DNA of 64,000 nt from assembly GCA_016806645.1 (NCBI GenBank), contig JACSYO010001682.1, forward strand, positions 464,501-528,500, given 5' to 3'. The stretch comes from Ophiodon elongatus (lineage: Eukaryota > Chordata > Actinopteri > Perciformes > Hexagrammidae). Within the stretch, counting starts at the first letter, position 1. Every line of letters starts with the position of its first letter. Position numbers and translations under genes: made by a program. The notes beneath the pieces are model-generated. The model was not told the origin of the DNA. It made no database searches and saw nothing but the letters and a program-made list of their open reading frames with translations. Positions 23,385 to 37,110 of the stretch are shown here, piece after piece.

Positions 23385-24560
23385 CTGAGGATCGTAGAGG
23401 TGGATTTCACATTCTGGGGGTAAAATCTGGATCGTGGAGGACTGCAGAGTCAGAGGACTATAAGGGTGCATTCTAGATTTTAAAAGGTCTCCAATGATGT
23501 ATTCTGGGTTCATGAGGATTGTACAGATCCTGGAGAAATATGGAAGTTAATTATGCATCCTATAAGACAGCTGAGGTGTGCTGTATTTTTTATGGTCCCG
23601 TAAGATGTGTTATTGATGCGCATGAACTATACACATGTATTTTGGATCCTCTTAAGGGAACTGTGCATTTGTCTGGATTCTTGACAATTTGTAAACAGCG
23701 CAGACATTAAAGCAATGAAGGTGCTGGATTTTGTGAACCAATAAAGCACTACTGACTCTGGGTGAACGTAGAGTTTAATTTGGTTTCTTGAAAGACAATA
23801 AAGGTGTATTTACCTGGATTCTGGAGTTCTTATAGATGTCTACTTAGATTTTGGGGTCCTGTAAAGGTTTATTGTTGATCCACGAGAACCATAAAGTTGT
23901 AGTTTGGATCATAGAGAAGAGTTGGAGATCATTATACTGTTTCTTGATCATTTATAGACACGTATTCCAGATTTTTGGAGATAAAGCAACAACAATGTAT
24001 TTTGGATTCATGAAGAACTAGTGCAGTGCCCATTCAGGGCGTGGCCATTCGGGGCGTGTGGTTGATCGAAGCGGCCCGATTGCTTGGCCTCTGGGATCGC
24101 TGCTTACAGTGTTGTCGCGAAACGGAGTCGCCCTTTTACACAGGAGGCTGTCCATGTCGAATGTGTTCTCACCTACTGAAATATTCAGTTTGCTTGAGTT
24201 GAGGACTGGCGCCTAGGTAGAGCCTGCAGGAGACAGGACATGATTAGGGTAACACCGCGATCACTTAGGCAGTTTGTAATTTTGGTCATTAATAATTCTA
24301 CGGAAAATGAGCGTCTCCATTCACACATGGGCTCAATCGGACATGACATGGACTTTGTACTAGGGAGCTGGCAAGATAAAGTCTATTCAATGTCCTGGTC
24401 AAATGATTCCAACATTTGCGGTCTCACATCCAGCTCCTCCTGCTAATGTCTGGATAAGTTCAGGTTGCAGTGCGTGTGTGAAAGGGATTTTGTTTGGATT
24501 CTAGAGGACTGTAAAGTTGTATTGTAGATTTTGGGGACCTCTAAATGTAAAGGTTTTATT
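23385..24560 (+). repeat. degenerate minisatellite, interrupted
   Basis: A repeating theme of about 30-50 bp, roughly ATT-TGGATTCTGGAGGACTGTAAAGGTGT, recurs with heavy divergence (TGGATCGTGGAGGACTG near 23429, CTGGATTCTGGAGTTCTTAT near 23816, TTGGATTCTAGAGGACTGT near 24494, and others). The array is split by unrelated DNA at 24030-24465. Confidence 0.7.
24030..24465. mobile_element. probable insertion flanked by 8-bp direct repeats
   Basis: This 436-bp block differs in composition from the minisatellite around it and begins with two GGCGTG-containing strings (TTCAGGGCGTGG, TTCGGGGCGTG). TGCAGTGC stands on both sides (24022-24029 and 24466-24473), as expected of an 8-bp target duplication (hAT-like elements make 8-bp ones). 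No terminal inverted repeat is obvious. Confidence 0.45.
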
Positions 24561-25352
24561 TAGATTCTGTGTGTTGTCAAGTTGTAATAACTGTGCAACG
24601 TATTGAAGCGCATTGTGGATTGTAGACACGTGTGCATATACTGTACTGTATATTTGCATTCGTTTCTGCGATGAATGCAGAAATGTGGGTTTGGTTGGGT
24701 AGGGCTATCAACATAATCAATCTTGTATGTGAGCCACCTGTCATTTTCCCGATCCCCTGAGTTGTAAATCAAGCTCCTCCAGGTCACAGACCCCACACTG
24801 AAGAAAATGTCCATCTCAAATATCCAAGCGAGTGATTTTATCCAGTGGTGAGTGCGAAACTCAGATTTATTGAAAACCACTCAGAGAGATCCCAGTGGTG
24901 ATAAAGGTGGACATTTTCTGCAGTGTCCAACTCTCTCTGATGCCCATCTCGGACATCCAATGACAAATACATCGATCAACGTCTCTCCCGTCTAATCTGC
25001 ATTCTACTACTTTGCAAGGAGAATGGGAAGAGGTCAAGGTTGACTTGAAAGCAAGCGCTATGAAATATAAACTGGAATATTCAAAAGCTGAAGCATCAGT
25101 CACGTTCAGACAGATGTGTTGAGGACCATTGGTGAAAAAAGAAAAAAGAAAACAACAAGCATCAGCAGAAAGCATTGTTGGATTAATCACCCGCCGCTCA
25201 CGGCTGTAACAAATGGACTGCTGTGTACATTTGCACTTCCTGTGTCGGACGCGTGAGAGAGGATTTAATCTTTTTCCCTGAAGCGACCCCTCCCCTGAGA
25301 CTGCAGAGGTCACGGGTGCAAATCGGCCACGTTGATAATAGGCGCGCAACTG

Positions 25353-25418
<66 letters not shown>

Positions 25419-26689
25419 CGAATGGCTATCCTGCTCTCACTCTCCAACATTCACTACATTTGAGGGAATCGAAATACGAAAACATGAAAACACTGCAGAC
25501 TTTGGGATCTGAAGTCGCCTCTGGAGGAGGACCATAATGCAATATTTGCTCTGTCATAATTGCCCGTGCAGCACTGCGTAGTAATAACAGTCAATCAGAG
25601 GTCCTTGAAAAAGCAGCAATTGTGTGCCACGCACTGAACCTCAACTCCCTGTTTTTGTTTGAACCCGTTTGGAACATTTCCAGATTATTCCATCTGCCGA
25701 GCCAATTTTTGAAAGAGTGAGAAAAGATTTGTTTTTCTCTCTGGGACTGGAGGCGTTCCCTTTACTTCTACAGTTGGGACTCTCTGTCACGGTGTATTCA
25801 TTACAATCTTACACAACTGAAAGCTCTTGTTAATGTTACATATTGTCCTTAATTCCCAGAATTAGTGGGGGTCTCGCTTTTCTTTCGCACCAAACGTGCA
25901 ACCTGCTGCAAATGTGCACAGTCGATGCGGCGCTGCTCCGCGGCTGACACGCCCACGAGTCTCACATGACAGACCATTTGCCCCAGTTCACAAGATCATA
26001 GCAAATCCACAGCACCCTCCTGAATATGTAGAGTTAGCTTCGGGACAAAAAGGTACCGTATGCCCAAGGATGCGGAATAAAAGAGGGTTCACATTCTTTG
26101 TTCCACGCAATATTTAGCTGCTTAACGAGTTCTGGGCACATGGTCTGAATTTGGCACCCTCTTCAACTTGCCTCCGATGTCCTTTATTGATGCTGATGTG
26201 TTATAATGTTATGATGCAGTATGTGCCATCATATATGGTGGTCGATGTTCTTTTTGATATATTCTTTTATGCTCCTTGTGCAAAGCAAATTCCCCTCGGG
26301 ACAATAATGGATTAATTAATTCATTAAGAGTCAACCGTACTTCCAAACGAAAACATTTTGGACGATTCTGACAAATCTAGTACCAATTTATTTTAAATTC
26401 TTGTTTAGGTCAGGGTTTCCCTATAGACAATGAAGGGAACACAATATCGGATTTCAGATAACTGTTTGGTAGATGAGGTTCAGTTATCAGCTACTTCCAG
26501 ATTCCAAAATGTACTTCCGAAATGATGTCGTTTTCACCTATATATTTTTGAGTAACAAAACGAAATTTGGAAGTGTGCTGGCACATTAATTACATTCAAA
26601 GTACATGTTAAAAATTCTCAGATTAATTATGAATTGTTATGTTGTATACTAGTAGTTGTTTAGTATTAGTGTTGAGTAGAAACAGAATA
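24561..26689. other. intergenic, with a CA microsatellite
   Basis: Holds an imperfect inverted pair (ACTGAAGAAAATGTCCA near 24797 against TGGACATTTTCTGCAGT near 24909) and the CA run listed separately. No exon is supported. Confidence 0.5.
25353..25417. repeat. (CA)n microsatellite
   Basis: Pure CA run of about 65 bp. The Cys-Val and Thr-His frames across it are artefacts. Confidence 0.98.
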
Positions 26690-26875
26690 TTAACACACAC
26701 ACATTGTGTTTTGATGACGATTGGGGACCTTACATTGACTTAAATTAATTTCCTGGAGATGTAGCCTAACTCTAAGAGCCTAAACCTAACCTTTACCCTT
26801 TACCTTAAAACTAACTATTTCACCCTAAAATGCTACGATTTACATTATTGGGCTTTGCAATCCAAACTGAACATG
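26690..26875 (+). repeat. interspersed repeat with telomere-like CCTAACC motifs
   Basis: GGGGACCTTACATTGACTTA, TTTCCTGGAGATGTAGCC, then CCTAAACCTAACCTTTACCC. This order matches a very common fish repeat with internal TAACCC-like runs. It is not a telomere. Confidence 0.65.
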
Positions 26876-27869
26876 TGAATATGTTTTTTTATAAGCAATG
26901 AAAAATCAACACAAATGCTTAATTTATCAGTCATTTTTATTCTCTTTGTACCGTTGGGACAGCAAGGCAGTTCGTTTTGCCCCCAATGTGCCGATCTTCA
27001 GGAGGCGGGCTGTAAAATATGGTTTGTGCAGTGTTGATATTATTGCAGAAAGGCCAGAAAAAAGAGATTTATGAACCATTATTCAGTGAAGCACGTTTTG
27101 AAACAAGGCCAGTTCGCTTCAACCTGCTGCGATGGGTCAACCTGCCTCTTGCTCCCCAGCTCTTCAGTTGGTGTAACACTGCCTTTTGTAAAAGGGCACC
27201 ACAAATTATATTACACTGTAAATCACCAGAGATGGGATACGTTTTTTCCATTTGCCCCCAGTTTGAATGGAAAATCCATTCACCTTTACTGTTATTGCTA
27301 TTCATGTAAAAAATCCTTTGTCAGACAATGTAATGTGCAATAAATTCAAGTCTTTGCTGACATTTGAATGATTAAACGTATTCAATAAATCCCTTTTTCA
27401 ATTTGACAGCCAAACTGCAAAAAAAAGTGCTTTGATCGAAAAAGTGCTTTGATCAAGTAACCTTGAACAGCAAATATTTCAGACTCCCACGTACAACATG
27501 GGCAAGTTAACAATCAGTAATGATGCTATAAAGTCAATATTCCCAATCCTTCACTCTCTCTGAAGAACACAGTACAGCCAGCTGTTGCGCAGACTGACCA
27601 GAGGCCACTGCAGTTTTCTATACACATGGGGCACGGTCAACACATACACAGCTGTTTCTGGTTATAACCCCTCGGTCTCTGAACAAACATTAGCCCTGTT
27701 TTATGGCATGAAGAGTTTTCGTTCCATAATAAGTTATTTGAAAATAGTACCGCCTGCAGTTATACACGGTAACAAGTTATGGCTCACCGTGGTAGCAGCT
27801 GACCTAAATCCTTGTGTAGAAAAATGTCATCAGTAGCACACCACTTTATGTATATAATGTATTGTTCCA
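26876..27869. other. intergenic, no gene seen
   Basis: Includes a short tandem duplication of about 20 bp (AAAAAGTGCTTTGATC) at 27420-27456. Frames near 27019-27343 overlap on both strands without a domain. Confidence 0.5.
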
Positions 27870-28060
27870 CATTTTGGAAAATATGACTTTCTTACCGATA
27901 GTGCGATGAGAAATTTGATACTCGTCTGTTCATTAATTATGGATCTACTGCAAGCAGCCTGTTAGCTTGGCATAAAGATTGGAAACATCTAACAAGGCTC
28001 TGTCCAAAGGTAACACAACCCTCCTATCAGCATCTCTGAAGCTCCCTGGACTTCTCATCT
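27870..28060 (+). repeat. interspersed repeat, family A copy 2
   Basis: CTTTCTTACCGATAGTGCGA, GTTAGCTTGGCATAAAG, GGAAACATC, GGCTCTGTCCAAAGGTAAC. Same plan as 5090-5335. A GTTAGCATGCTGACATG stretch (28190-28280) follows and may belong to it. Confidence 0.72.
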
Positions 28061-28290
28061 AGCCGACATGAGGTCAAAGTTAGAATTTTTCTTACTCTTC
28101 ATAATACTGGTTTATATCCAAATACCTGCAAAAATAATGACATTCCCATCAGTATCAACTTTACTTTGCTTTTAGTCCTCATTAGCAAATGTTAGCATGC
28201 TGACATGCAAAGCTAAGAGCGTGAACATTATAAAAACATCAGCATGTCAACATGGTCATTTTGAACATGTTAGCATGCTGCCCTCACAGA

Positions 28291-29219
28291 GTGTTTTTAC
28301 AAAGACATGCTGAAGAGGAGGAGGGGCTTACTCCATGCAGACACCAACAATGTTTCATCAATCATGGCCAAAATAACCACCACTGCTGGTTTGTACATGT
28401 GGAAGTTCCAGAAAGGTCGAACAAACAGACGCTGTCCTATCATGAAATAATTTGGAGGCGCAGAGACATGTATTTAGCGTATCAAGCAGGTAACAGTGGT
28501 TTACTACAGCACTAACCCAAAACAAACCGATTTGGCTTTGTTTCGGTAAATTGCATTTTGAGGACATACTGCTGCAGCTTTCGCAACCAACTGTGACTGT
28601 GCCACACTACCTGAATCAAATAATGCCACGATCCACTGGAGCAAAATTACATTACTGTGGCATCAGACATGGACGATCACCACCTTGCTGCCCTTGACAT
28701 TTGACAGTGTGAAGGTATCCCGCTCGAACCAATTCATGTGTTCAGTGGCCCTGTAATAAGATTATTTACAAGTGTGCTCAGATGAACTGGATCCTTGTGT
28801 TATTATCCCGACCTGAAGTGCAGAGGAGAGAAGAGAGGGACAGTGTTGATAAGCCCCGATTTAACGGCACATTCTTAGTGTCCACATGTGAACACTAACC
28901 ACCCCGAACAGGGGGACAGCAAAGGGAGGACAAGCTGCTAGTAGATTACTGGTGCTCCATAGACAAGAAGAGTGGGACGCAACAACTGTGATCTGTCAGG
29001 GCCCCTGTGGAATAGAGGATGGTGCAGCTGTGCTTGGGCTTTGTAAGTTGCCTGTTGCGTAACAGGGAAAATTAAGACGTGGTCTGTTTTAAAAGTCCTT
29101 CGAATCACAGTCATTACAGTCATCTCCGAGACACACACCAGGCTGAGCACTAAAAGTACAGTGTGCGACCCTGTTAGTGGCTGCCAGAAATGACAACATA
29201 CTGATGAGTTCATTATTCT
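28291..29219. other. intergenic, no gene seen
   Basis: Single-copy-looking DNA. Frames at 28252-28567 and 28938-29246 have no recognised domain. Confidence 0.5.
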
Positions 29220-29625
29220 TAAAGATGCATTATGTAGAATTTCCATTTAAACAATTGGTCATATGACGATGTTTAATAAGAAGTGTGACTCGCAGTAATG
29301 AACCCACAGAGAATCATCAACCAACTGTGCAGTTTCTCTCAGCTTTTACCAAAGCCGGTTTCCATCAGCAGCTGCAGCTGTTTTCAGTGGAAAAGCTCTG
29401 ATAAACCCACTGTTTAGGAGAGTGTACAGCACCAAAAAGCAGACGGACACAGTTAGAGACTAGTTGGTGAGCATAGTGGAGCATTTATCGGCTAAAGAGA
29501 CAGATTTATCTATTTTCCAAAAAGAGACCAAAAAGAGAGCTAAAAGAAAGTAAATATTGGACTAAAATTAAAACTCCAAATGAATGTAGCTCTGTGTCTG
29601 CTGGATTTGTAGATAGGTATTTGCA
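29220..29625 (+). repeat. interspersed repeat, family B copy 3 (longest)
   Basis: Starts near AAAGATGCATTATGTAG and includes AAAGCTCTGATAAACCCACT, CACCAAAAAGCAGACGGACA, GGCTAAAGAGACAGA and CTGCTGGATTTGTAGATAGG. Its extent suggests the full element is at least 400 bp. Confidence 0.78.
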
Positions 29626-31503
29626 CAATCAACTTTATAAGGTGATACAACCGGCTCTCTCTCTCAACCCGTCAAATACCAGTGCTTGGTCAGTGCCCCT
29701 CGGCTTCTGATAGTGACGCACCAGGGCAACCTTTAGCGTTGCATAGTTTTGCACAGGTTAACTGTGGCCGTAAAACATGTATGATTCGAATTTAGACAGG
29801 ATTTCAACAGCGCTCTTCCAGTTTGCAACCTACTCCGCCGTTCGTCAGAATGGAAATCCTCCACACCAAACTTTGTGACAATCTGAAGACTTAGTCGCTT
29901 GAGATGTTTAGCTCTGGATCAAAGTGTTAGTTGCGACTGTCCAACCAACATCGACATCCATAACACATGCCTCTTGCAGGACATTTGCAGCAACTTTACA
30001 AACAAAATGACATGACAAGAACAGTGTCCATTGTGTAGGATCTGGAGAAAAAAAAAAAACCTCAGTGCATTCAGTGATGCAGCATAATTACTTTTCACAG
30101 TACGGTATCATGGCCGTCTTTCAGGAGTCTTGGCAAGAAAACCCTCCCATTCAACCCTGCCTTCTCCTTCATCTTGTTCTTCCACAGATCGGATTGTACA
30201 GTAAGTGGCAGTTGGTGCAGCTCCCCCAGCACAGCAGCATGCAGTAGTGCTAATGCCAGGACCTCACATGAATAATGGGAACCCTGTGCAGCTGCCCAGC
30301 TGCTCCTGTCAGGCCCCGGCCCTAGCCAAAGCCAAACAGCAGGCCCCCTCACACTCTGCTCTGATAACACACTCTGTCATCGTTCAGCCACACGGGAACG
30401 CGGCCAATCACAACTGACCACAGCGTGTGGCGATATCTCAGGACCCCTGCCCATCTGCTTCCTGGCCAGCCTGACCTTGGAGGTCACTCAGACAGACGGA
30501 TGTAAGGCCAAGGATGAGGCCGGCGGCTTTGAGTGGATAACCTCTAAATGAATGAAAAACTATTTTCTATCAAAGTGTTATGTGAAGAAGACACAACCCT
30601 TACCAGAATCGTACCCTAATTAAAGTGTTTGACTGCCTAACCTTAAATAAAAATTCTAGTTTGTTAAAACCGGGGTGTTATCGTCATAGTTGTGGGTATA
30701 GTTTTGATCAGTTGTGATTCCATTGTATTCCCTGAAGTCAGTGCTTTGATCTCAAAGCAATTGTCGTGAACACAACTATCCTGCATGGAAGGCACTTATC
30801 CTGTCAAGGGTCAGCTATTGGTCGGAAAAATAATTCAAAATTAGCATTCTTAATGTGGTCACAATGTGTCCCTTACCCCCTCTGGAGGGGGTTTGGCCAA
30901 TCGGATCACAATCAGTCCTGAATGGGTTTCGAGTGCATTGTCATCTAATGATACTAGCCTTCAGCTAACCTTTTCACATGAACAACGAACATAAAATGTC
31001 CCATTCAGGCAGCTGTAACCTACTCCAGGTTATGCCGGTGAAGCATACAAATAAGATCTGTGTATTCTTCATCTATATTTTACAACATTGGGTTACATTC
31101 ATTTGTCTAACAACCACCTTCCTACTTCTTTCCTTACTCTTGTATGTTACTCTGAATAATCGGACCTTGACATCATGCAAATAAAGACTCATACACTAAA
31201 CTACTGTAAATCACTAGTGATATATAAAAAGAAGCAAAGCCAGATCCACAATAACCAGACTGGTCGTGTGGGTAGACAGTCAAATGACAGCTATTGACCT
31301 ACTGTGATAGAAGTGCCAAGAGCTGTCAGTGTGTAAACGGCACCGACTGACAGAAACTGTCTTGGCCTCATGACTCCAAGGCTATTGCAGCAGAGTTCGT
31401 ATACGACACATCAACAAGGCGTCAAGCTTCAATTTGAGTCCATGTTGAGAGAAAATTACAAGATAATAATAACAATTACAATATATTAAGGCCGGGGGGC
31501 CAG
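29626..31503. other. intergenic, no gene seen
   Basis: Contains an A-run near 30047-30058. A GC-rich stretch at 30200-30540 carries open frames on both strands but no domain or splice evidence. Confidence 0.5.
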
Positions 31504-31838
31504 GGAAAATAGTAAATGGACTTATATAGTACAATTTTACTATTTAACCCGGGGGGTCGGTACTTGTAAAGCGCTTTTCTAGTCTTCTGACCACTCAAAG
31601 TGCTTTAACACTCATTCAGCCATTCATACACTGATACCAGGGGCTACCATGCAAGGTGCCACCTGCCCTTTCAGGACCATCTAAACATTCGTACAACGCA
31701 GGAACAGCTTACGGGAGCAATTTGGGCTTAAGTGTCTTGCCCAAAGACACATCGACATGGACTAGCAGAGCCGGGGATCGAACTGCCGATTCTCTGATTG
31801 AAGTTCGATCGTGCTCTCCCACAGAGCCACAGTCACCC
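31504..31838 (-). mobile_element. tRNA-derived SINE, copy 2
   Basis: Same plan and orientation as 15219-15505: tRNA-like head at the right end (GCAGTTCGATCCCCGGC on the minus strand, box B), AGTGTCTTGCCCAAAGACAC, GCGCTTTTCTAGTCTTC and a GTAAATGGAC tail. A short extra stretch with GGGG near 31550 sits between tail and body, so the tail may be duplicated or rearranged. Confidence 0.85.
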
Positions 31839-34339
31839 TTGTGATGGAGAGCTGTGTATCTGAACTCTGTGATGTTTTATTGATCCCTGCAGGGATCAGC
31901 AGCTCATGTCAGTCTGGTAGGGATTCTGTGTCAGCAGACTGACCGTGATACAATTTCTTTTGAGGCAGAAATTATTTGACTGGTTGGGTTTATTGAGGTG
32001 ATTGGGCTATAGGCAGCTAAACAAGAGCTAGTTGCTAATGTCATGAATTTTTCAGTCCCGTTTGGGATTAGCGCTGTCCATAGAAACAAATAGAACTATA
32101 AAACGCATCAGTGATGTGTGTAACGCGTTTTGAACGGATGATAAAATAAAAAAACGCATTAGAAAGCCTTAAGATGTGTTAGCATTTAGCTCCCCACTAC
32201 CACTGTGCTTAAGTGAAGCCAAACCGAGCTGCTAGCAAAGCTGTAAGCTCTGAGTTTTGTTTATTGTTTATTTTGCTATTTAGGTTTTGCAGTAAATTAA
32301 CTTGTGCTACAAAACAGCCTGGTTAAACAATGGCTCTGCAATTGAGGGTTATTAAGTCAAGAAAATTTGATTACTGAAAACAATTTATAAACTGTACCTA
32401 AAACCTATACCTGCAGCGCAAACACATGTTCAGTAACAGAAAGCACAAAGGTGTAGCGGGGTTATTTGCATGCAACAATACATTTAATCTACCTCACAAA
32501 GAACGCAAATGGTGGAGAACTGGAATATGTATAGGTATAATAGCAGGATAATGCTTAATAACATAGTATACCTTTACTTCTTTGATATCTTAAGCTGCTA
32601 TAGACAGATTAACAGCACTGAATATACCTGAATTCAGGAACACATTGTCTTTAATTATTACCAGGCTGTTCTACAGTCACAGTCAGCAGGTTGTGGGTGG
32701 GCATGGCAACTAATTTTCTCCTGAAAATTTCATTTTCAATTAAGATCATTTGTGCTGAACCAGGATGGAAATATTAACGTCATTGTGACAAAATTGTTTT
32801 GTTTGCCTTTCCTTAAAGCCTCAATGGCATGAGCAATTACCTTTTCAACATCTCAGCTAATTCTTCATATGAAAACATAGTAATTTACGGTAACTGCCTA
32901 TAATGTTCTTTTTCCCTCCCAGTGAGTGGAATTCACCAACACAATGTCGTGACAAAATATTATTGTATTACAGTTTGTGGAGGTTTACAGGAATTTATGG
33001 CAGCTCAAGGTTGTATTCAGTAGTCCCCCGCTGTATTATTAGCTGCTCTAACACTGTGTTGGAACCACAAGTATGTAATATGAGTACAACAGCAGCATTT
33101 CCAAGTCGTTGTGTCAACTTAACCATTAACCTTGAAACTGCCACACTGTTTTTCTTTTTCTTTTTCTTTTGCACTTGGGTGAAGTTGAACTAGCTGAAAA
33201 CCCAACATTGACATCTAATAACCTGTTGCCATGGTAAATTACTCAGCAAACAGTTGCCGGTTTACACATCCAGCAGACACATTTGTGTTTCTGACCATGT
33301 GATGAATGTAAGTCCAATGTTTTCTCTCTTTTTATTTCTGTTTGTCTTTCAACTCATGAAAGACCAAAATATATCGCTATTTCCGCATGTTAAATATGTA
33401 GCAACATGTTCATCCTACATATCCACATAACAGTATGAACATTGGCTTGTTATAACTATGGGGGCATGCGTGCATTGTGGTGCGAGAGATGTTCCTACTT
33501 CATGCGAGCCGCACAAAACATATGTCATGAAAAGTATATAATGGAAGAGGAGACTCCATCACTCTGCGACTAAAACTCACTAAACCAGTGGCTGATGAAG
33601 AGATAAAATAAACTTAACTGCTTCATTAGCATCACTCTTGACTGATGTTGTAATATGGTTTGCTTGAGGTTTTGGGCTGCAACTGCATCATTCCAAAGGG
33701 ATATGCACTATCAGAATGGTAAAAACTTACCATTCTGTTAGGCCGAATTTAAATCTTTTAATTGTGATGTGTTCCATTCTCATTTACTCTGACCTAGCAC
33801 ATACAGTATACTGATAATTACACCGCTGCAGAAATCTCAAAAGTGTTACCGTTGTTATGATACCAAAAGATTATTCAAATAGACCTTGTAATTGCAGAGA
33901 AACACTTCACTTCAGGCCTAGGGTTTGAGAGGCTAGCTAATCGCTAACTAAGAGTTTTAAGGTCGGAAAACCTAGAATTTCTCGTGAGTTTGTCACTAAG
34001 AGTGTCACATTTCATATTATATAGTCATTTGATTTATGGTTACTATAAAAAAGTATTGATTAGAGCAGCTTTAAACCTAACCTTTTCACATGGTCAAATG
34101 TGAAGAGCCGCTGTCACATTATTCTTACGATTAGAGGAGCAGGGGTTAAATTGGGCCTGGGCTGTCCCTGGCTCAGCCCCACCACATAGGCCTACCCTTT
34201 TATGTATCAGCTTCCGGGCGTCGCCACGTCATTTGCCACCGCTGAAGGCCCGAAAGCTTTGACTATAGACCCAAATATAAATAGAAACGTAATTTGTGTG
34301 AACGTGTGATAGCCTTGGTAACGTAACACACTTTCAAAG
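31839..34339. other. intergenic, AT-rich, no gene seen
   Basis: A TTTTTC run lies at 33148-33170. The 96-residue frame at 32903-33193 ends in poly-Phe from that run and has no domain. No other feature is recognised. Confidence 0.5.
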
Positions 34340-34780
34340 TAAATGCAGATATCTGTCACGTTTTCAAGGGCAGAGCAGAGACTCAGAAGTAGAGGAAGAC
34401 ACGGGAGACGAGGTCAGGTAGAGGGTAAGGTACTTTACTTAGAAAAAGGTCATACACAGAGGTTCAGTCCAGAGAGGCAACAAATCCGTCAGGGAGCAGG
34501 CAAGTATCAAAAAATGGAGGAATGCAGGGTCAAAAACCATATACGCGGATGAGGGACAAAAAGCCTGGAAAGTGATGCACACATGAGGAGAAACAAAGAC
34601 AATTGACACCGGTAGAGGGAAAGCAGAGGAGTATATAAGTGTGGGGTCGACAGAGGAAAAAACCAGGGGCAGGTGATTGAAAGCAGGTTTGGGAATGACA
34701 AATTCAGGACACACACACATGGAAGGCATGGGAGTGGCTGAGAAGAGGTGAAGGGAATGAACAAGGCTACAACGTTACAA
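34340..34780 (-). repeat. probable transposable-element end fragment
   Basis: Purine-rich plus strand with AAGGTACTTTACTTAG, GAGGTTCAGTCCAGAGAGG, GCAGGCAAGTATC and GGGGCAGGTGATTGAAAGC. This resembles a common teleost element that reads in cassettes of short GCAGG-type blocks; 16150-16340 is similar. No coding capacity remains. Confidence 0.45.
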
Positions 34781-36854
34781 AGATGTTACAATATCTAAAC
34801 AAAGTATAGCAAGGCTACTTCAAAATTGTAGCCTATATAAGTACAGTACTTGAGTAAATGTACTTAGTTACATCCCACTACAAAATATTTCTATATTTAA
34901 AAATTTGTATAGAATCTTTATAGAATTTTTTTCTAGCTCTAGTCAATAATGGGGATAGCAGTTGTGAAGTACTCTGTTTCTTCTCAATATGATTTTACCA
35001 TCAACTACTAATAATTTTGACCATCATAATTTATAATTAATCTTGTGGCACACATATATATTTTTTAATGATTAAGACGTGTACTTAAATGAGGTGGCAG
35101 AGTGCATTTAAAAAAAGAATCAAAGTATGTATCAAAATATTCCCCTGGGGATGAGCCCTGTGAAACCCCCAACCAAAACCATAGAGCCCCCCCATATAAC
35201 ACATCCCAATTTAACCCTTGTAGAAGAGAATTGTCAAAATGGGAAGAGGAGATTGACTGGATGTGCCTTGAGTGACCATGTTTAAAAGGAAAGTTTTCTG
35301 CTTCCATATATTCCTGATTCTAATCAGACACACTGTGGTCTTACTGGTTCAAAATACTGTACAGTACATTATATGCATATACAGCTACATGCAGGTATAA
35401 GTGGTAAAAGGTAATATAAATAACTATAAATTAAATAAATACGTGAGTGTAAGGATGCTGGAAAATGTAGGGGGCAGGTTTGGGAACCCACTGTGGGAAG
35501 CAGTGGGTTGGGGGGTGTGGGGGGGGGGTGTACCGCTCGGCAGCTTTACTGACAGGAAGCGGCTCGGCTCTGTCCCCGCATTCCTCCAGCAGATGTTTGA
35601 CAGAGAAAATATTTTCACAGCTGGAGAGGGAAGCAAGGGAACATATATGTTTTACGATTCATCACACTGGAGGTGGCGAAAACGGAGGGGGGAGAAAGAA
35701 AAAACATGCACAATATTTTACTGTACGTGAGCGAGTACTGTCCTCAAAGACGGTCCTGGGGAGTCCCATTGGATGCTCAGTCCCCCATAACTCCCTGGTT
35801 TCACGTCCTCATGTGTCGTTGATGAGAAATGTATGCATTAATCGTTCGCACTGAAAGGAATGTGGGCTCGCCCGTCTCATGATTAATGTAAGAAAACAGC
35901 CCCTGGTCTCTATCAGTAACACACTGCTGTAATGTGAAGTGAGTGGTGGTGATGATGATGGTGTTAATGATGATGTGGCTATAGGAGCCACATAAGTACA
36001 TTTTCTGGAGGAAAAGATAAATGTGGGAGGATGTGTATGCATCTCTACGCCAATAAAAGAATTCAAAGCACAAGTCCAAATGATAGAAGAGAGAGAAAAC
36101 TGTCTGTATTGTATTGCAGCACTGTGTCAGAAGTGTTGACAAGAAGCAGAGCAGTTTCACATCTCTCTTTTCTGGCCAAGTCAGACGTTGGGAAGTGAGA
36201 AGTGATCTCTTTTGACTGACGGCAGAGGGACTTTCTAGCAGAGTCGACTGTATGAGTCACTGTCTCCCAGGAGAGACACTTTGCTGGCTCTCTGTGCTCT
36301 AAAAATCACCACAGAGCAATTACTCTCTCCTTCCTGGGCTCGTCCTGAGCTGTTTGGACGCAACTGAAACTATGAGGATGACAATTTATCACTCCTCCGC
36401 AATCCTCCCCAACAAACACCAACACACAATAAACAGTTCATTGGAAGACAGTTCACTGCTTGTCGTATGTTACAGCAGCTAAGTTATTTGATCTATAAAC
36501 TATTGCATCATTTAATTGCTTTGAAACATTCCTTGACACTTTTGCAAAGGACATGCAGTGTTTTCTTTTCAACAAAAAAGTTGATTTGCGGTCACTGAGT
36601 TTTGAGATTTACTCAGTCCTAATGCCGAAAGAGAAGTACCTTCTAAATCATATGTTGGTCCTATGATTTGAACCCAGATATAGAGCGGAGTGTGTAGTAA
36701 CGTTATTGTCAAGAAAGAAGCGCTGCAGCTACAAAATAGTCTGTGTCTGCTCATTACATGCATATTGTCTTGCATAATAAACTTCTGTGTTCACAGCAAA
36801 CGTACAGTTTTTGCTGGGTACATGCATACAGTCGCTTTTTCAAAATAAACTCCC
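34781..36854. other. intergenic, G-run at 35509-35530
   Basis: A G-rich stretch (GGGGGGTGTGGGGGGGGGGT) could form a quadruplex. The overlapping frames at 35401-36160 lie on both strands and show no domain. Confidence 0.5.
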
Positions 36855-37110
36855 AATGTAGCTTTATTTAGTCTTTAGGTTTACATGTGCAACAAAACTT
36901 CTTGATTAGGTTTAGGTAACAAAAGTACTTGTTGAGATTTAAGAATAGATAGTGGTTTGGGTTGAAATATGTAAATTCTTTACATTACATAAGTATGTTT
37001 TTATGTAACTGACGTTGGTTAAGTACAGAAGTTATGCAACAAAAATAAGGTATAATAAGTCAATGTTGACTTGGTTTCACAAGGAGCACAAACAGTGGTC
37101 TCTCGTTCGC
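36855..37110 (+). repeat. interspersed repeat, family D copy 1
   Basis: GATTAGGTTTAGGTAACAAAA, GTGGTTTGGGTTGAAAT, CTTGGTTTCACAAGGAGCAC, ACAGTGGTCTCT. This is the reverse-orientation counterpart of 41935-42330 and 62640-62900. Confidence 0.7.

Noticed and set aside
24867..25418. 183-residue minus-strand frame, the longest in the window
   Set aside because: Its first part is the CA microsatellite read as Cys-Val, and the rest has no domain or splice context.
26760..26830. Telomere-like CCTAACC repeats
   Set aside because: Short and degenerate, within a common interspersed repeat rather than an interstitial telomere array.
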